A stretch of DNA of 64,000 nucleotides from Parapedobacter pyrenivorans (GCF_014636865.1 NZ_BMER01000006.1:366548-430547); one strand, 5' to 3'. Shown: positions 53,628-63,243, counted from the stretch's first letter. A program made the numbers and translations. Notes: generated from the sequence alone by a model not told the origin.

Positions 53628-54908
53628 CTAGATGTGGTATTGTGGTATCTTCATCCATTCCCCGCCTTTCAAGGCAGATTGATGCGCTACAACACCGGAT
53701 ACGCTGAGGTTAAGCGCAATAGGCAGGTCAACCAATGGCGTCCGGTCTTGGATAACTGCAGTCACAAACTCATTCATCAATTGGCCATGAGATCCGCCGT
53801 GCCCGCCGGTGTCCACACCCGGTGGCAGGGGTGGGCGTTTAATCGCTGGAACTTCATTGACCAATCCTTGGAACTGGTTATTGGAAAATGATCCCTTTTC
53901 GCCCCTGATCCGCCCTGCTTCAGCGCCAAAACCTGGCGTATCCCAACTCACCACCATCCTGGAACTTCCATTTTCACTGGTACGGAAATTAGCCACTTCC
54001 GTTCCAAACGGGTTCTTATACACATTATTTTTAGCCTGGAATTGCTCCAGAATACTGGGAATACCCAAACAAGAGACCTCCGTAAACCGCTGCCCGGTTA
54101 CGCAGATGTAATACCCATTGGAATGGGTGGGATAAAATTGAGGAGGCAGGCCATCCCGCCAATTGTTGTACCCGTCTAGCGGTGTGCCGAAATAGTGATA
54201 GTATTCGCCCTCGGAATAAATAATCTTTCCGAAGTAATCGCGCTTATACAATTCACGCATCGTATGGACATCTTCGTGATACGCCGATGTCTCAAACATC
54301 ATGTACTTTTTTCCACTCTTTTTCCATGCTTCATATAGTTTGTCAGCATCTTCCAGTGATCCAAATACAGCCGGTACGGCACATGCCACATGCTTGCCGT
54401 ATTCCAACGCCATAATTGCATGCCGGGCATGGCTGGGCGCGTCCGTGGCGAGAAAAACGGCTTCGATGTCTTTGTCCTTTTTCAGCATTTCTTCTAGCGA
54501 TGGGTAGGTTCGGTTACATCGAGCAATAGTTGCCATTTCTGCCAATCGGTCGGGAAAAAGGTCACTGACCGCCACTACCTCCACATTCGGATGATCCTGA
54601 AAACCGAATTGCACCGCAAATTTACAGACGCCATGCCCCACTAAACCCACTTTGATTTTACGGTCAGAAATAGATTGCCACCCATCGGAAGCGCGTGGAT
54701 CGGCGGTCGTTTTTTCAAATCCGGGTATGGACGTTAGGTCAACAACACCGCTTCCAGAATGGGTCTGAGCTACTTGTTTGGATCCCGCGCAGCTGATTTG
54801 CTGTAAACCAATCGCAGCCGCGCCAATTCCTACCGCCTGTAAAAACTGACGACGAGACTTATTCACATTCCCTCCGTCAGTGTTTGTGTTTTCTACTTTC
54901 ATTACCAT
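53628..54908 (-). CDS. Tat-exported Gfo/Idh/MocA-family oxidoreductase
   Basis: A 426-residue protein with a twin-arginine signal SRRQFLQAVGIGAAAIGL around residues 18-35. A Cys follows in QQISCAGSK, so it may be a Tat lipoprotein. The Rossmann segment VGLVGHGVCK starts near residue 88. As in the cytoplasmic paralogue at 46102, the EKP site is changed (HVACAVPAVFG). Exported Gfo/Idh proteins of this type often bind NAD tightly and act on glycosides (GH109-like or GFOR-like). The preferred initiation is 54908, or 54902 (MKVENTN). Confidence 0.86.
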   Translation of the reverse strand: MVMKVENTNTDGGNVNKSRRQFLQAVGIGAAAIGLQQISCAGSKQVAQTHSGSGVVDLTSIPGFEKTTADPRASDGWQSISDRKIKVGLVGHGVCKFAVQFGFQDHPNVEVVAVSDLFPDRLAEMATIARCNRTYPSLEEMLKKDKDIEAVFLATDAPSHARHAIMALEYGKHVACAVPAVFGSLEDADKLYEAWKKSGKKYMMFETSAYHEDVHTMRELYKRDYFGKIIYSEGEYYHYFGTPLDGYNNWRDGLPPQFYPTHSNGYYICVTGQRFTEVSCLGIPSILEQFQAKNNVYKNPFGTEVANFRTSENGSSRMVVSWDTPGFGAEAGRIRGEKGSFSNNQFQGLVNEVPAIKRPPLPPGVDTGGHGGSHGQLMNEFVTAVIQDRTPLVDLPIALNLSVSGVVAHQSALKGGEWMKIPQYHI

Positions 54909-54925
54909 TTTTATTTAGTTATTAA

Positions 54926-56155
54926 TCAGTCGTTTATTATTCCCCAAAATGTTAGCTCTGTTATATGCATCGACGGCGCACCTCCCCAGGTCTCCTCCAC
55001 TACAATTTTAATGTAGCGCACAGGAGGCGCATCCCCCGCTAAACTAAAATATTCTCCATTTTTAGCAAACTCCACATCTTCCGGAGTGACCTGCCCAACG
55101 GGCAGCCCGGAAGGCTTTCGTGAATTGTATTGTCCTAGGTAATTCCAAGAGAAATCAGCGTCAGTATCCACCGAGGACGCCCCCCAGATTTGTAATTTTT
55201 TAACGCTGCCCCAACTATACACATCATTTTGCCATGCAGGATTTAAAAGGACACTGGTAAGCTGCGCAATTTCCCCTAAATCAAACGTAAAACTAGACGG
55301 AAATTCAGCCGCGTTACTTACATAACCGTGACCAGTATAAACATCATCCCATAGTTTTTCAATATTAAAACCATTACCCTCCATAAATTCAGAATACGCG
55401 ATATCTTCCGGATTCCACCGTTTAAAATTGAGTTTATCTAACCTATGAACCGGACTAACCTGTTCATAATCGGTATAGAACGTATCTATGGCATTGCTAT
55501 CAGGCTTAAATAGCGTTCTGTATTTCAAAGACGATTTATTTTTGAAATTTTCAAGGGTGGTAAGGTTTACTTTCGCTGACGTTAAAACCATTATTTCATT
55601 CCCTTGCGCGTCCTCATAGCTTACCTCCGTTGCAATGGCATCCGCTGCTGGCCTGAACCAATTAATTTGAACGTCATTACCTTGATAGACGGCTCTTTCA
55701 ATCCGCCGTGTTTGCAACGATTGCTCATACCGCTCCCCGTATGACGTGCCGGGAACAGTTACTTTTACAGAAGTGTTTCCCTTATTGTCAAATGTGATAA
55801 CATCCAGGGCGTAGACACCTTCTGACATATCGTCCAATAAAACCTCTCCCGACTGACCCGATACACCTCCTTCCAGCCGTTGTTCGGCCAGCAGCTTCCC
55901 CTCACTATCAATGACCCGGATTCCGGCAACTTTGGGATCGGCACCCCGAACCCATGTTAGCAGCATACGATGATATCCCGAGTGAATCCTGATGGAATCC
56001 GCCTTGCTAACGTAGATAATCTCACCCCCTTCAACATAGTCCCGGTAAGTATCATCCATTTTTTTACAGGCTGATAATCCGCATACCGCCGTAATCAAAA
56101 TAATCAAGCTCCATTTTGCTTCAACAAGCATATTTGCAGTTTTTTTGTTAATCAT
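54926..56155 (-). CDS. DUF4998/discoidin-like PUL lipoprotein
   Basis: From ATG 56155 (MINKKTANMLVEA) about 409 residues; this start overlaps the upstream stop by 8 bp (ATGATTAA), and a longer frame from 56224 would lie inside the upstream gene. Lipobox TAVCGLSACKKMDD. The middle has FN3-like strands (HRMLLTWVRGADPKVAG) typical of DUF4998. The C-terminal about 150 residues end in RYIKIVVEETWGGAPSMHITELTFWG, an F5/8 type C (discoidin)-like fold as in DUF5000. Probably a surface glycan-binding partner of the SusCD pair. Confidence 0.8.
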   Translation of the reverse strand: MINKKTANMLVEAKWSLIILITAVCGLSACKKMDDTYRDYVEGGEIIYVSKADSIRIHSGYHRMLLTWVRGADPKVAGIRVIDSEGKLLAEQRLEGGVSGQSGEVLLDDMSEGVYALDVITFDNKGNTSVKVTVPGTSYGERYEQSLQTRRIERAVYQGNDVQINWFRPAADAIATEVSYEDAQGNEIMVLTSAKVNLTTLENFKNKSSLKYRTLFKPDSNAIDTFYTDYEQVSPVHRLDKLNFKRWNPEDIAYSEFMEGNGFNIEKLWDDVYTGHGYVSNAAEFPSSFTFDLGEIAQLTSVLLNPAWQNDVYSWGSVKKLQIWGASSVDTDADFSWNYLGQYNSRKPSGLPVGQVTPEDVEFAKNGEYFSLAGDAPPVRYIKIVVEETWGGAPSMHITELTFWGIIND

Positions 56156-57335
56156 TGTGACCTCCAACATTATTATCTCCAAAAAATGCCAGTTCCGAAA
56201 TTTGTACAGCCGGCAATCTGCCAAAGACCGTTTTTGTTTTCCAGCGGATGTATCGATAGGTGTCTGTGCCCGGCGGAAAGGCGAAGTCGAGGCCTTTTGC
56301 TGCCAGTTCCCGATCTTCGGCTGTCAATGCTGCTGACGGGCCCGAAGGTTTCACGGCTGTGCAGTCCATAATTTTGGTCCAGCCATTCCAATCATTGGTC
56401 AGCTCATTCGTTCCCCAAATTTCCCAGTCTTCGGGAGAACAATAGTTATAGATATGCCCATCCCCTTGGCGCATCCAATACACGAAACGGCTGAATTTTG
56501 TCGGTGCTCCGAAGTCTAAAGTGAATGACAAGGGGAAGATCGCCGTTTCTGCGGCTAATGTCCCCATATAATTATTATCCGACACAATACCGTCAAACAT
56601 ATAACCATAATGCAGATTCGAAAAATGAAGATTGTAATCGCCTGGCAAAATTGTAACCGGTGTAGGAGCCGGTAACTGAATTTCGTACAACGGTGTGAGA
56701 TCGACCACAACGGTATCTGACCTGTTTCGCCACTTGTCCCTTACAAAAAAACCAAATTGTGATGGCTCGGCATCCTGCCCCCTCACGGTAAAAATACCGT
56801 TCTTACTTTTGGTATAGTAGGCATCCAGATTTGCCCACATTCCCTCCGTGTTTTTCATCGCCTCAATGACAATTTCTGCTCCGTTTTCATTTCCAAAACT
56901 GACAACGAAGCCACCAAAGTCTGCTGTAACATTTAACGACGAGCCTACTAGCTGAACCGGGGGTGTCATCGGTTGAATAGCCACTTTTACGGCATTCGAT
57001 GTCCGCTCAGCGCGACTTACTGCATAAAGGGACACTTCCAATTCCTCGGTACCCCCTATACCTTCGATGACTAAGCTATCCACATACGCGGATGCTTTCA
57101 CCTCCCTCACATTACCCGCTGGGTACTCATACACGGCTTTAACGTATAGCAAGTCATCATCCACAGGCAGTAGATATGATAATTTTGCACCGCCGTTTCG
57201 GTTCTTCACCACAACGTCACGCACCACGCCCGGTGCATTCCCGCCGTCAGTAAGTGCGACGGGCGTCTCCTCTTTACAGGCCATTACAATCAGACAACCT
57301 ATGCCGAGGTATATATATTTAATCAAATGTCTCAT
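56148..57335 (-). CDS. DUF4959-DUF5126-DUF5000 PUL lipoprotein
   Basis: A 395-residue lipoprotein (IGCLIVMACKEE). Domain order reads as DUF4959 (about 28-120, GVVRDVVVKNRNGGAKLSY), DUF5126 (about 125-225, GGFVVSFGNENGAEIVIEA), and C-terminal DUF5000 discoidin-like (about 240-385, ending YRYIRWKTKTVFGRLPAVQISELAFFG). This triple architecture is a known Bacteroidota SGBP-like layout, found after SusD, as here (19 bp). Binding function is inferred. Confidence 0.85.
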   Translation of the reverse strand: MRHLIKYIYLGIGCLIVMACKEETPVALTDGGNAPGVVRDVVVKNRNGGAKLSYLLPVDDDLLYVKAVYEYPAGNVREVKASAYVDSLVIEGIGGTEELEVSLYAVSRAERTSNAVKVAIQPMTPPVQLVGSSLNVTADFGGFVVSFGNENGAEIVIEAMKNTEGMWANLDAYYTKSKNGIFTVRGQDAEPSQFGFFVRDKWRNRSDTVVVDLTPLYEIQLPAPTPVTILPGDYNLHFSNLHYGYMFDGIVSDNNYMGTLAAETAIFPLSFTLDFGAPTKFSRFVYWMRQGDGHIYNYCSPEDWEIWGTNELTNDWNGWTKIMDCTAVKPSGPSAALTAEDRELAAKGLDFAFPPGTDTYRYIRWKTKTVFGRLPAVQISELAFFGDNNVGGHND

Positions 57336-57354
57336 AACTTTTTACTTTAATTTT

Positions 57355-59238
57355 TTACCAGCCCGGATTCTGTACGAGATTTTTGTTGGTGATGAGATCA
57401 AGTTCCCTAATGGGCCAAAAATAGTCCTTCAGCTGATATTCTCTTGCGTGCAACAGCGTAGGCACATAGTATTCGTTGGCGCTTTCTTCCACCAGATTCC
57501 ATCCCTGAACGGGACCGTTAAGCTCATTGATGGCCTCTTTCCAGCGTCGCAAGTCCCAAAGACGTACGCCCTCAAGTGCAAGCTCAATCCCTCTTTCCTG
57601 ATGGATGATCGTCCGCAAACCCTCCTGCGTATTTGGTTTTTCCGGCTGTATGGAATATTTCTGCCATGCTTCTTTTACCGCGGTTAGACCGGCCCGTGCT
57701 CTGACCAAATCGAGGTAGTGGTATACTTCGTCCGTGGGGCCGTAATATTCATTGAGGACCTCAGCATACATCAAATACAGGTCTGCAAGGCGGATAATCG
57801 GCGACGGATAAGGAACAATGGTATAACTATTCGTAGCAGAGTACACATTGTCCTCATTTACTAGTTTCTTCGCCCAGTAACCTGTCGGCGAGTACCCATT
57901 TGTGGGCTTCCCGCCCGAATACTGTCCGAATTTAGCCTGCACATACCAATTGTTGGTCTCGGACTTACGGCCCTGTCCATACCAGATTGCACCATCGAAC
58001 GCCAAACTTCCGTAAAATCTGGGCTCTCTTTCAAAATGCAGTTCAACAGTTTCATACCCCTCCTGGATATAATGGATATCCGCCGTGGTGGCAGTACGCA
58101 GTTCAAAACGATTGTTGTAATTCCAGTTTTTATCCTCCTCGATCGGAACTCCGTTTTTGGAGTAAAAAAATTCGGCCATCTTTATCGTCGGGCCGAGCGA
58201 TGTACCAACACCATAGCCCGGTGTATTCCCATCCAAACGAGCTTGAGCCTGTAATTGGTTATCTCCTGCCAAATCATTGGAATTTCCCCAAATGACCTCG
58301 GGATTCCACTTGTCCGTCACCGCACCCCGAATGTTCATTTTTAAATTGGTGCGTTCAGAGACCATGGCCCCATTTGGGTCATTCTCCCGATAATAGTATA
58401 ATTTGTTACCGGCTACATGTGCCAGGTCAATTGCTTCTTTAAGTGCTTCGGCAGCCAGCAGCCACTTCTCCGCATCATAGGTTGTTGTAAATAGCTGTGC
58501 TCCACGATTGTCAGTAAAAGAGGCATAATCCGGATTGCCATTAAACAATGGGCTAGCATTCAACGTGAGCACCTGGGCCTTTACCGCCAAGCAAATAACC
58601 TTGGTAATCCGACCAAGCTCCGTGTCTTCAGCCTCTATGCGATCTGGTAAATCCACAGCTGCTTCGTCCAGCAATTGGAGGATATAAGTCATACAATCTT
58701 CAACGGGTTCCCGGTATACCTTTACCTCCTCTACGCTTGCCGAAATGGATAGGTTCTCTTTAATCAATGGGATGGGCCCATACATCCGAAGCATGTAGAA
58801 GTGATAATACGCTTTTAAAAACTTGGCTTCAGCTATCCATCTTCTTCGTTCTAGCTCTTCGAGTTCCTCAACTTTATTGATGTTATCGATAAATATATTA
58901 CAATCCCGAATACCTTTAAATAGCAAGGGTTCACCACCAACGCCGCTCCACAGGTTAAAAAAGGGATTCACAACGTTTTGAAAACCACGCACGATAGATA
59001 GTGCTCCCCATTCCGTTCTAAGCGACCACATTTCATCTGCCCCTAATACCGCGGGGTCGTAAATATAATTCCCGGTTTTGGGCAGATAAGAATAGCAGGT
59101 AAACAGGTATTTTTCGGCGGTATTCCGCATGGTAAATGCGTTGTCGATTGTGGCCACATTATCCGGCACTACGTCCAAATAGCTGCAGGACGACACCAAG
59201 AACAACGGGATAGTTATTAAGATTCTTATATTTTTCAT
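57355..59238 (-). CDS. SusD/RagB-family nutrient-binding lipoprotein (pair 3)
   Basis: About 627 residues from ATG 59238 (MKNIRILITIPLF), chosen because it gives the lipobox FLVSSCSYL and begins 13 bp after susC stops; a longer frame would run into susC. SusD signatures: RRWIAEAKFLKAYYHFYMLRMYG and, near the end, IHQERGIELALEGVRLWDLRRWK. Partner of the SusC just upstream. Confidence 0.93.
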   Translation of the reverse strand: MKNIRILITIPLFLVSSCSYLDVVPDNVATIDNAFTMRNTAEKYLFTCYSYLPKTGNYIYDPAVLGADEMWSLRTEWGALSIVRGFQNVVNPFFNLWSGVGGEPLLFKGIRDCNIFIDNINKVEELEELERRRWIAEAKFLKAYYHFYMLRMYGPIPLIKENLSISASVEEVKVYREPVEDCMTYILQLLDEAAVDLPDRIEAEDTELGRITKVICLAVKAQVLTLNASPLFNGNPDYASFTDNRGAQLFTTTYDAEKWLLAAEALKEAIDLAHVAGNKLYYYRENDPNGAMVSERTNLKMNIRGAVTDKWNPEVIWGNSNDLAGDNQLQAQARLDGNTPGYGVGTSLGPTIKMAEFFYSKNGVPIEEDKNWNYNNRFELRTATTADIHYIQEGYETVELHFEREPRFYGSLAFDGAIWYGQGRKSETNNWYVQAKFGQYSGGKPTNGYSPTGYWAKKLVNEDNVYSATNSYTIVPYPSPIIRLADLYLMYAEVLNEYYGPTDEVYHYLDLVRARAGLTAVKEAWQKYSIQPEKPNTQEGLRTIIHQERGIELALEGVRLWDLRRWKEAINELNGPVQGWNLVEESANEYYVPTLLHAREYQLKDYFWPIRELDLITNKNLVQNPGW

Positions 59239-59251
59239 GATTCGAGTTCTC

Positions 59252-62200
59252 CTAAAATCCAACTTGTACACCAAAATTATACACTTGTTGTATGGGGTAT
59301 CCGAGACCTCGGTTGCCCATTTCCACATCCCACAGTTTAAATTTACTCCAATTGGCTAAGTTCGTGCCCGATAGATACACCCTGAGGTTATTCAGATACA
59401 TCTTTTTGGAAACAACTTGGGGAAGTGTATAACCCAGTTCCACGGATTTAAGCCTGAGGAAACTTCCATCACGCATAAACCAGGTGCTCAATTGGTTGTT
59501 GTTGTCGTTTAATATTTTCGAAAGCCGGGGCAATACCGCATAATTATTTCGATTTTCTTCCGACCAATAGCTTTCTGCATAGGCCTTAAGCACTTGGTTG
59601 CCATTTACAAACGGCGACGTTGACCCATCCTGGTTGATCCAAAACGCGGAATAGCCCGAACCTTGGAAAAAGCAAGAAAAATCCACGCCCTTGAATCCCG
59701 CGGAAAAGCCAAAACCGTAAATAATCTCCGGATCGGTTGGATACCCAATCGGCACTTGATCCAACGAAGAAATTTTTCCATCGCCATTTACATCCCGGTA
59801 TTTAATGTCGCCGGCTTCGTAAATACCAAAATTTTGTACGGGGGAATTTGCCACATCCGCCTCGTCGATAAACAAGCGCTCAGCGATATAGCCCCATTGT
59901 TGCGAAAGCGAATAACCACGCTTCGAAAGGTTAGGCTCGTTATACTCCGGTTCCTCAATCACTTCAAAGCTACTTGTAGCATAGGTAAAATTCCCCCGTC
60001 CGATAAGCCATAAGCCGTTTGAAAAAGTGTGGTTGAAATCGACAGAAAAATCCACGCCCTTTCCAGATGCCTCGCCCACGTTGGCGCGCACGGGGGCAGA
60101 GAGCCCCATAGAAACGGGAATGGACGCCCTGTCCATCAGGATGTTTTTCCGGTACTCCGTAAAGTAATCCGCTTGTACATCAAACTGATTCCAAAGTGAA
60201 AACTCCAACCCAAGATTGGTTTTGGTTGCGGTTTCCCAGGTGATTAATCGATTATCATATCGGGAAACCAGTACCCCACTTTGTACATAGTTGAAATTCG
60301 TTCCGAAAGCGGCTCCCCTTGCCGCGTTGTTCATATCCACGGTAGAGAGGTAGAAGAAGCGGTCCTCCGCGCTTCCGATCGCGTCATTGCCGACTAGTCC
60401 ATAGGTTGCGCGTAGCTTCAATTTAGGCACGATGTCCGTTATTCCTTCCCAAAACTTTTCGTTAGACACCGACCACGCCACGCCTGCCGAAGGGAAAAAA
60501 CCAAAGCGATTGTCAATGTAAAAACGCTCTGAACCGTTGTAACCGAAGTTAAACTCCGCAAAATACCGATCGTCATATGCGTACGTCGCTCTACCGGAAA
60601 GCCCCATGTTGCGATACGGCAGCGATTTAAGTAGCGAAGAAGCATTACCCTCCAGGAAATTGCGCATATTGTAAACAAGCAGCCCACTAATGCCGTGCTT
60701 GTCGGCAAATGTCCGGCTATAATTCAGCGCAAGCTCAGCGTATAAATTTGTACGGACAATTTTCGGCCCCTCCGCATACCCCAAGTACTCCGTGCCCGAA
60801 TTGGGATTGATGGCATCCAGCGTGTAAGCATTGGATTGGCGATCAAAACGTGCCAGATCGTAATAAAAAGGATTGTACGCCCGGGTCACATCAAAATACG
60901 ATTCCCGATTGGTATTTAGCATTCCCCGGAAGGTCAATCCTTCAGTCACAAATGCTAGGTTTTGCTTCATTTCGAATTGCGCCAGCATCAACGACTTGGA
61001 ATAGTCTTTATACCCCTTCACAAGCTCGGCATAAGGATTCACCGAATTGCCTTCTAGCGAGCCACCGAACATAATGTGTTGCACATATTTATAATCTTCC
61101 GTGGCGGGGTAATAGGCCGGAAAGAGCACCGGATTCGATCGCATCACCATCCCATACATTTCCGCACCACCGTAGATTGGCCCCGTATAATCGTCAAACG
61201 TTCCATATAGCCTTACCCCCACTTCCGTAGTCTTGGTTACATTGATGCTCACGTTGGAGCGCAAGGCATAACTATTCAGCTTAATATTATTGTTAAAATT
61301 ATTCCTTCCGTCAACCTTCAAAATACCGTTGTCTTGATTATACGTACCAGCCAGATAGTATTGTGCAACCGCCCCACCGCCTGTAAGACTGAAATTCATC
61401 CGTTGATTATGTGCATAGTCTTTAAACAATTCCTTGCGCCAGTCCGTGGTAGGGTAAGCCAACGGATCGATGCCTGCCTCGGTATTGTCGATCTTACTTT
61501 CCAAATAAGGCGTTATCTCTAAGGGGTTTCTAGTGGTGACGGCCTCGTTTTCCATACGCATATAGGTAATCGGGTCTACCAGCTCGACATTCTTGGTCGG
61601 CGCGGAAAAGGAATTTTCGTACCGGAAACTGAACTTAGCACGCTCGACCTTCCCTTCTTTGGTAGTTACCAATATCACACCATTAGCCCCCCGGGCACCA
61701 TACAGTGCAGTTGCTGTCGCATCCTTCATGATCGAGAAGCTGGCAATATCATCCGGTTGCATGCGTGCCAATTCAGTAGTAGATAGCTCAACGCCATCGA
61801 TCAGGATTAATGGATCTTTTTTGTAGCCAAAAGTTGTGACCCCCCGAATAAAAAATTCCGCATTATCCAACCCCGGCTCCCCGCTCCGTTGGTACGCGAT
61901 CACTCCCGCTAGTCGGCCCGCCAATGCAGTAGTCAGGTTACTAGAGGGGACTTTCAGCTCGGACGGGTTGATGCTGGTAACCGCTCCGACGACTTCCTTT
62001 TTCTTTTGTGTGCCATACGCTACGACAACCACATCCTCCAACATGGAAACATCGGGAAACATGGTGATGGATAGCGGCTCGGTTCCCTGTATCCGCTGCT
62101 CAACCGTACCATAACCAATCAGAGAAAATACCAGCGTAGCATCACTCGGCGCAGCGAGGATAAAACGGCCGTTCATATCCGAACTCGTCGCGATGGTAGA

Positions 62201-62374
62201 TCGCGACTTAACACTCACGGTTACACCTTGCATAGGCGCCTGCAACGAGTCTGTGATTAAGCCTGTTACTTCAATTGACTGCTGTGCAAAGAGCGCCGAC
62301 GGAATCACCAGGCAACCGGTTAAGAGTAATCGATGAAAAAGAATAATTAAGCGTTCTTTTCTTTTCATAATCAA
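59252..62374 (-). CDS. SusC/RagA-family TonB-dependent transporter (pair 3)
   Basis: A 1040-residue SusC: signal peptide (LLLTGCLVIPSALFAQ), regulatory domain (GLITDSLQAPMQGVTVSV), plug start LEDVVVVAYGTQKKK, plug motif FFIRGVTTFGYKKDPLILIDGV and barrel ending VYNFGVQVGF. First gene of the second island operon, with a GntR/FCD operator pair in its promoter. ATG 62374 or 62368 (MKRKERLI). Confidence 0.94.
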   Translation of the reverse strand: MIMKRKERLIILFHRLLLTGCLVIPSALFAQQSIEVTGLITDSLQAPMQGVTVSVKSRSTIATSSDMNGRFILAAPSDATLVFSLIGYGTVEQRIQGTEPLSITMFPDVSMLEDVVVVAYGTQKKKEVVGAVTSINPSELKVPSSNLTTALAGRLAGVIAYQRSGEPGLDNAEFFIRGVTTFGYKKDPLILIDGVELSTTELARMQPDDIASFSIMKDATATALYGARGANGVILVTTKEGKVERAKFSFRYENSFSAPTKNVELVDPITYMRMENEAVTTRNPLEITPYLESKIDNTEAGIDPLAYPTTDWRKELFKDYAHNQRMNFSLTGGGAVAQYYLAGTYNQDNGILKVDGRNNFNNNIKLNSYALRSNVSINVTKTTEVGVRLYGTFDDYTGPIYGGAEMYGMVMRSNPVLFPAYYPATEDYKYVQHIMFGGSLEGNSVNPYAELVKGYKDYSKSLMLAQFEMKQNLAFVTEGLTFRGMLNTNRESYFDVTRAYNPFYYDLARFDRQSNAYTLDAINPNSGTEYLGYAEGPKIVRTNLYAELALNYSRTFADKHGISGLLVYNMRNFLEGNASSLLKSLPYRNMGLSGRATYAYDDRYFAEFNFGYNGSERFYIDNRFGFFPSAGVAWSVSNEKFWEGITDIVPKLKLRATYGLVGNDAIGSAEDRFFYLSTVDMNNAARGAAFGTNFNYVQSGVLVSRYDNRLITWETATKTNLGLEFSLWNQFDVQADYFTEYRKNILMDRASIPVSMGLSAPVRANVGEASGKGVDFSVDFNHTFSNGLWLIGRGNFTYATSSFEVIEEPEYNEPNLSKRGYSLSQQWGYIAERLFIDEADVANSPVQNFGIYEAGDIKYRDVNGDGKISSLDQVPIGYPTDPEIIYGFGFSAGFKGVDFSCFFQGSGYSAFWINQDGSTSPFVNGNQVLKAYAESYWSEENRNNYAVLPRLSKILNDNNNQLSTWFMRDGSFLRLKSVELGYTLPQVVSKKMYLNNLRVYLSGTNLANWSKFKLWDVEMGNRGLGYPIQQVYNFGVQVGF

Positions 62375-62390
62375 GTATAATTAGTTATAA

Positions 62391-62401
62391 TTGTTTACAA
62401 A
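62391..62401. promoter_or_regulatory. FCD-GntR operator, proximal arm, overlapping susC -7 element
   Basis: TTGTTTACAAA. Inside it, TTGT-TT-ACAA fits the FadR-type T-N-G-T / A-C-N-A operator pattern. The overlapping minus-strand TATGTTTG (62398-62405) is an exact TAnnTTTG match, so a bound regulator would cover the susC promoter. Confidence 0.75.
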
Positions 62402-62412
62402 CATATATATTT

Positions 62413-62423
62413 TTTGTAAACAA
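62413..62423. promoter_or_regulatory. FCD-GntR operator, distal arm
   Basis: TTTGTAAACAA, the exact reverse complement of the proximal arm, separated by 11 bp. The centre-to-centre distance is 22 bp, two helical turns, suiting two dimers on the same face of DNA. Confidence 0.75.
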
Positions 62424-62474
62424 AAAAAAATAATCTAACTTAATTTTTATTCCGCTTAGCACACATCAAGCCCA

Positions 62475-62589
62475 CCCTCATCGAGCGATGAGAACAAGAA
62501 CGATTCTTCGAGGTTACTCGAAAAACCGCCATATAACCGTTACGAGAAAACTTCAGTGATACAAGCAGGGCTAGCCCTCATCGAGCGAT
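62475..62589. repeat. 15-bp direct repeat, copies 100 bp apart
   Basis: CCCTCATCGAGCGAT occurs at 62475-62489 and again at 62575-62589. The second copy encodes the last residues of the GntR protein; the first lies in the intergenic stretch before susC, where it is part of a small inverted repeat (CTCATCG-AG-CGATGAG). It looks like a remnant of a short duplication of the gene end. Confidence 0.6.
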
Positions 62590-63209
62590 TCCAGCTCACC
62601 CCTGTGCAGATGACCTACAAGAATCTTCTTGGCCTGTTCAAAATCTTTGGATTTCAGCGCCGCGACGATTTTACGGTGTTCTTTATCGGTTTGTTCATAA
62701 TCATCCATATGGCTGCTGGCGCGGCCCAGCTTGAAATGAAACAATGGAATATTACTGGAGATGTAAATATTTTTAAGCTTTTGATTCCGTGCGCTACCAA
62801 TCAAGGTCTCGTGAAATTTCACATCCGCTTCGCACGCGCCACCGAAATAACCGCTTTTCACCATGTTACTAAAATCGTCACAGATTTTTTCGAGCTCGCG
62901 GATATCGTTGTCCTCCAGCTTTTCGCAAGCCAGCTGCAGGGCGCCCAACTCGAGCACTTCACGCAATTCCCGGATTTCCCGGATATCATCCGTATTCATG
63001 GATTTAACGAAATAACCGCCCCGCTCGCCCTTTTCGACCAAGTTTTCGCCAAATAACCGGTTCAGGGCTTCACGGACAGCTACCCGGCTCACGTCTTGCT
63101 TTTTCGCCCAGGCATCTTCCTTTAGGCGAGTACCGGGCACCAATTGGTTGGAAATGATCTTACCCCGTATTTCGGTATACACCCTATTCGACAACGATTC
63201 TTCTTTCAT
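62571..63209 (-). CDS. GntR-family regulator, FadR/FCD subfamily
   Basis: A 212-residue regulator: N-terminal wHTH (IISNQLVPGTRLKEDAWAKK, VSRVAVREALNRLFGENLVEK) and an all-helical FCD domain (ELREVLELGALQLACEKL, FHETLIGSARNQ, EHRKIVAALKSKDFEQAKK). The metal-type residues Asp/His of FCD regulators are present (FHETL; EHRKI). Such proteins sense organic or sugar acids, which fits the dehydratase and lactonase genes of the island. It is upstream of susC on the same strand and probably controls the operon through the TTGTTTACAAA sites. Confidence 0.93.
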   Translation of the reverse strand: MKEESLSNRVYTEIRGKIISNQLVPGTRLKEDAWAKKQDVSRVAVREALNRLFGENLVEKGERGGYFVKSMNTDDIREIRELREVLELGALQLACEKLEDNDIRELEKICDDFSNMVKSGYFGGACEADVKFHETLIGSARNQKLKNIYISSNIPLFHFKLGRASSHMDDYEQTDKEHRKIVAALKSKDFEQAKKILVGHLHRGELESLDEG

Positions 63210-63233
63210 ATTATAAACAATCGAAAAGAAAAA

Positions 63234-63243
63234 ATGTAAACAT
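63234..63243. promoter_or_regulatory. Candidate FCD-GntR autoregulatory site
   Basis: ATGTAAACAT, fitting the same TGT-N2-ACA core as the susC operators, 25 bp before the regulator's ATG (63209). TTATAAACAA at 63211-63220 is a weaker relative. Confidence 0.55.
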
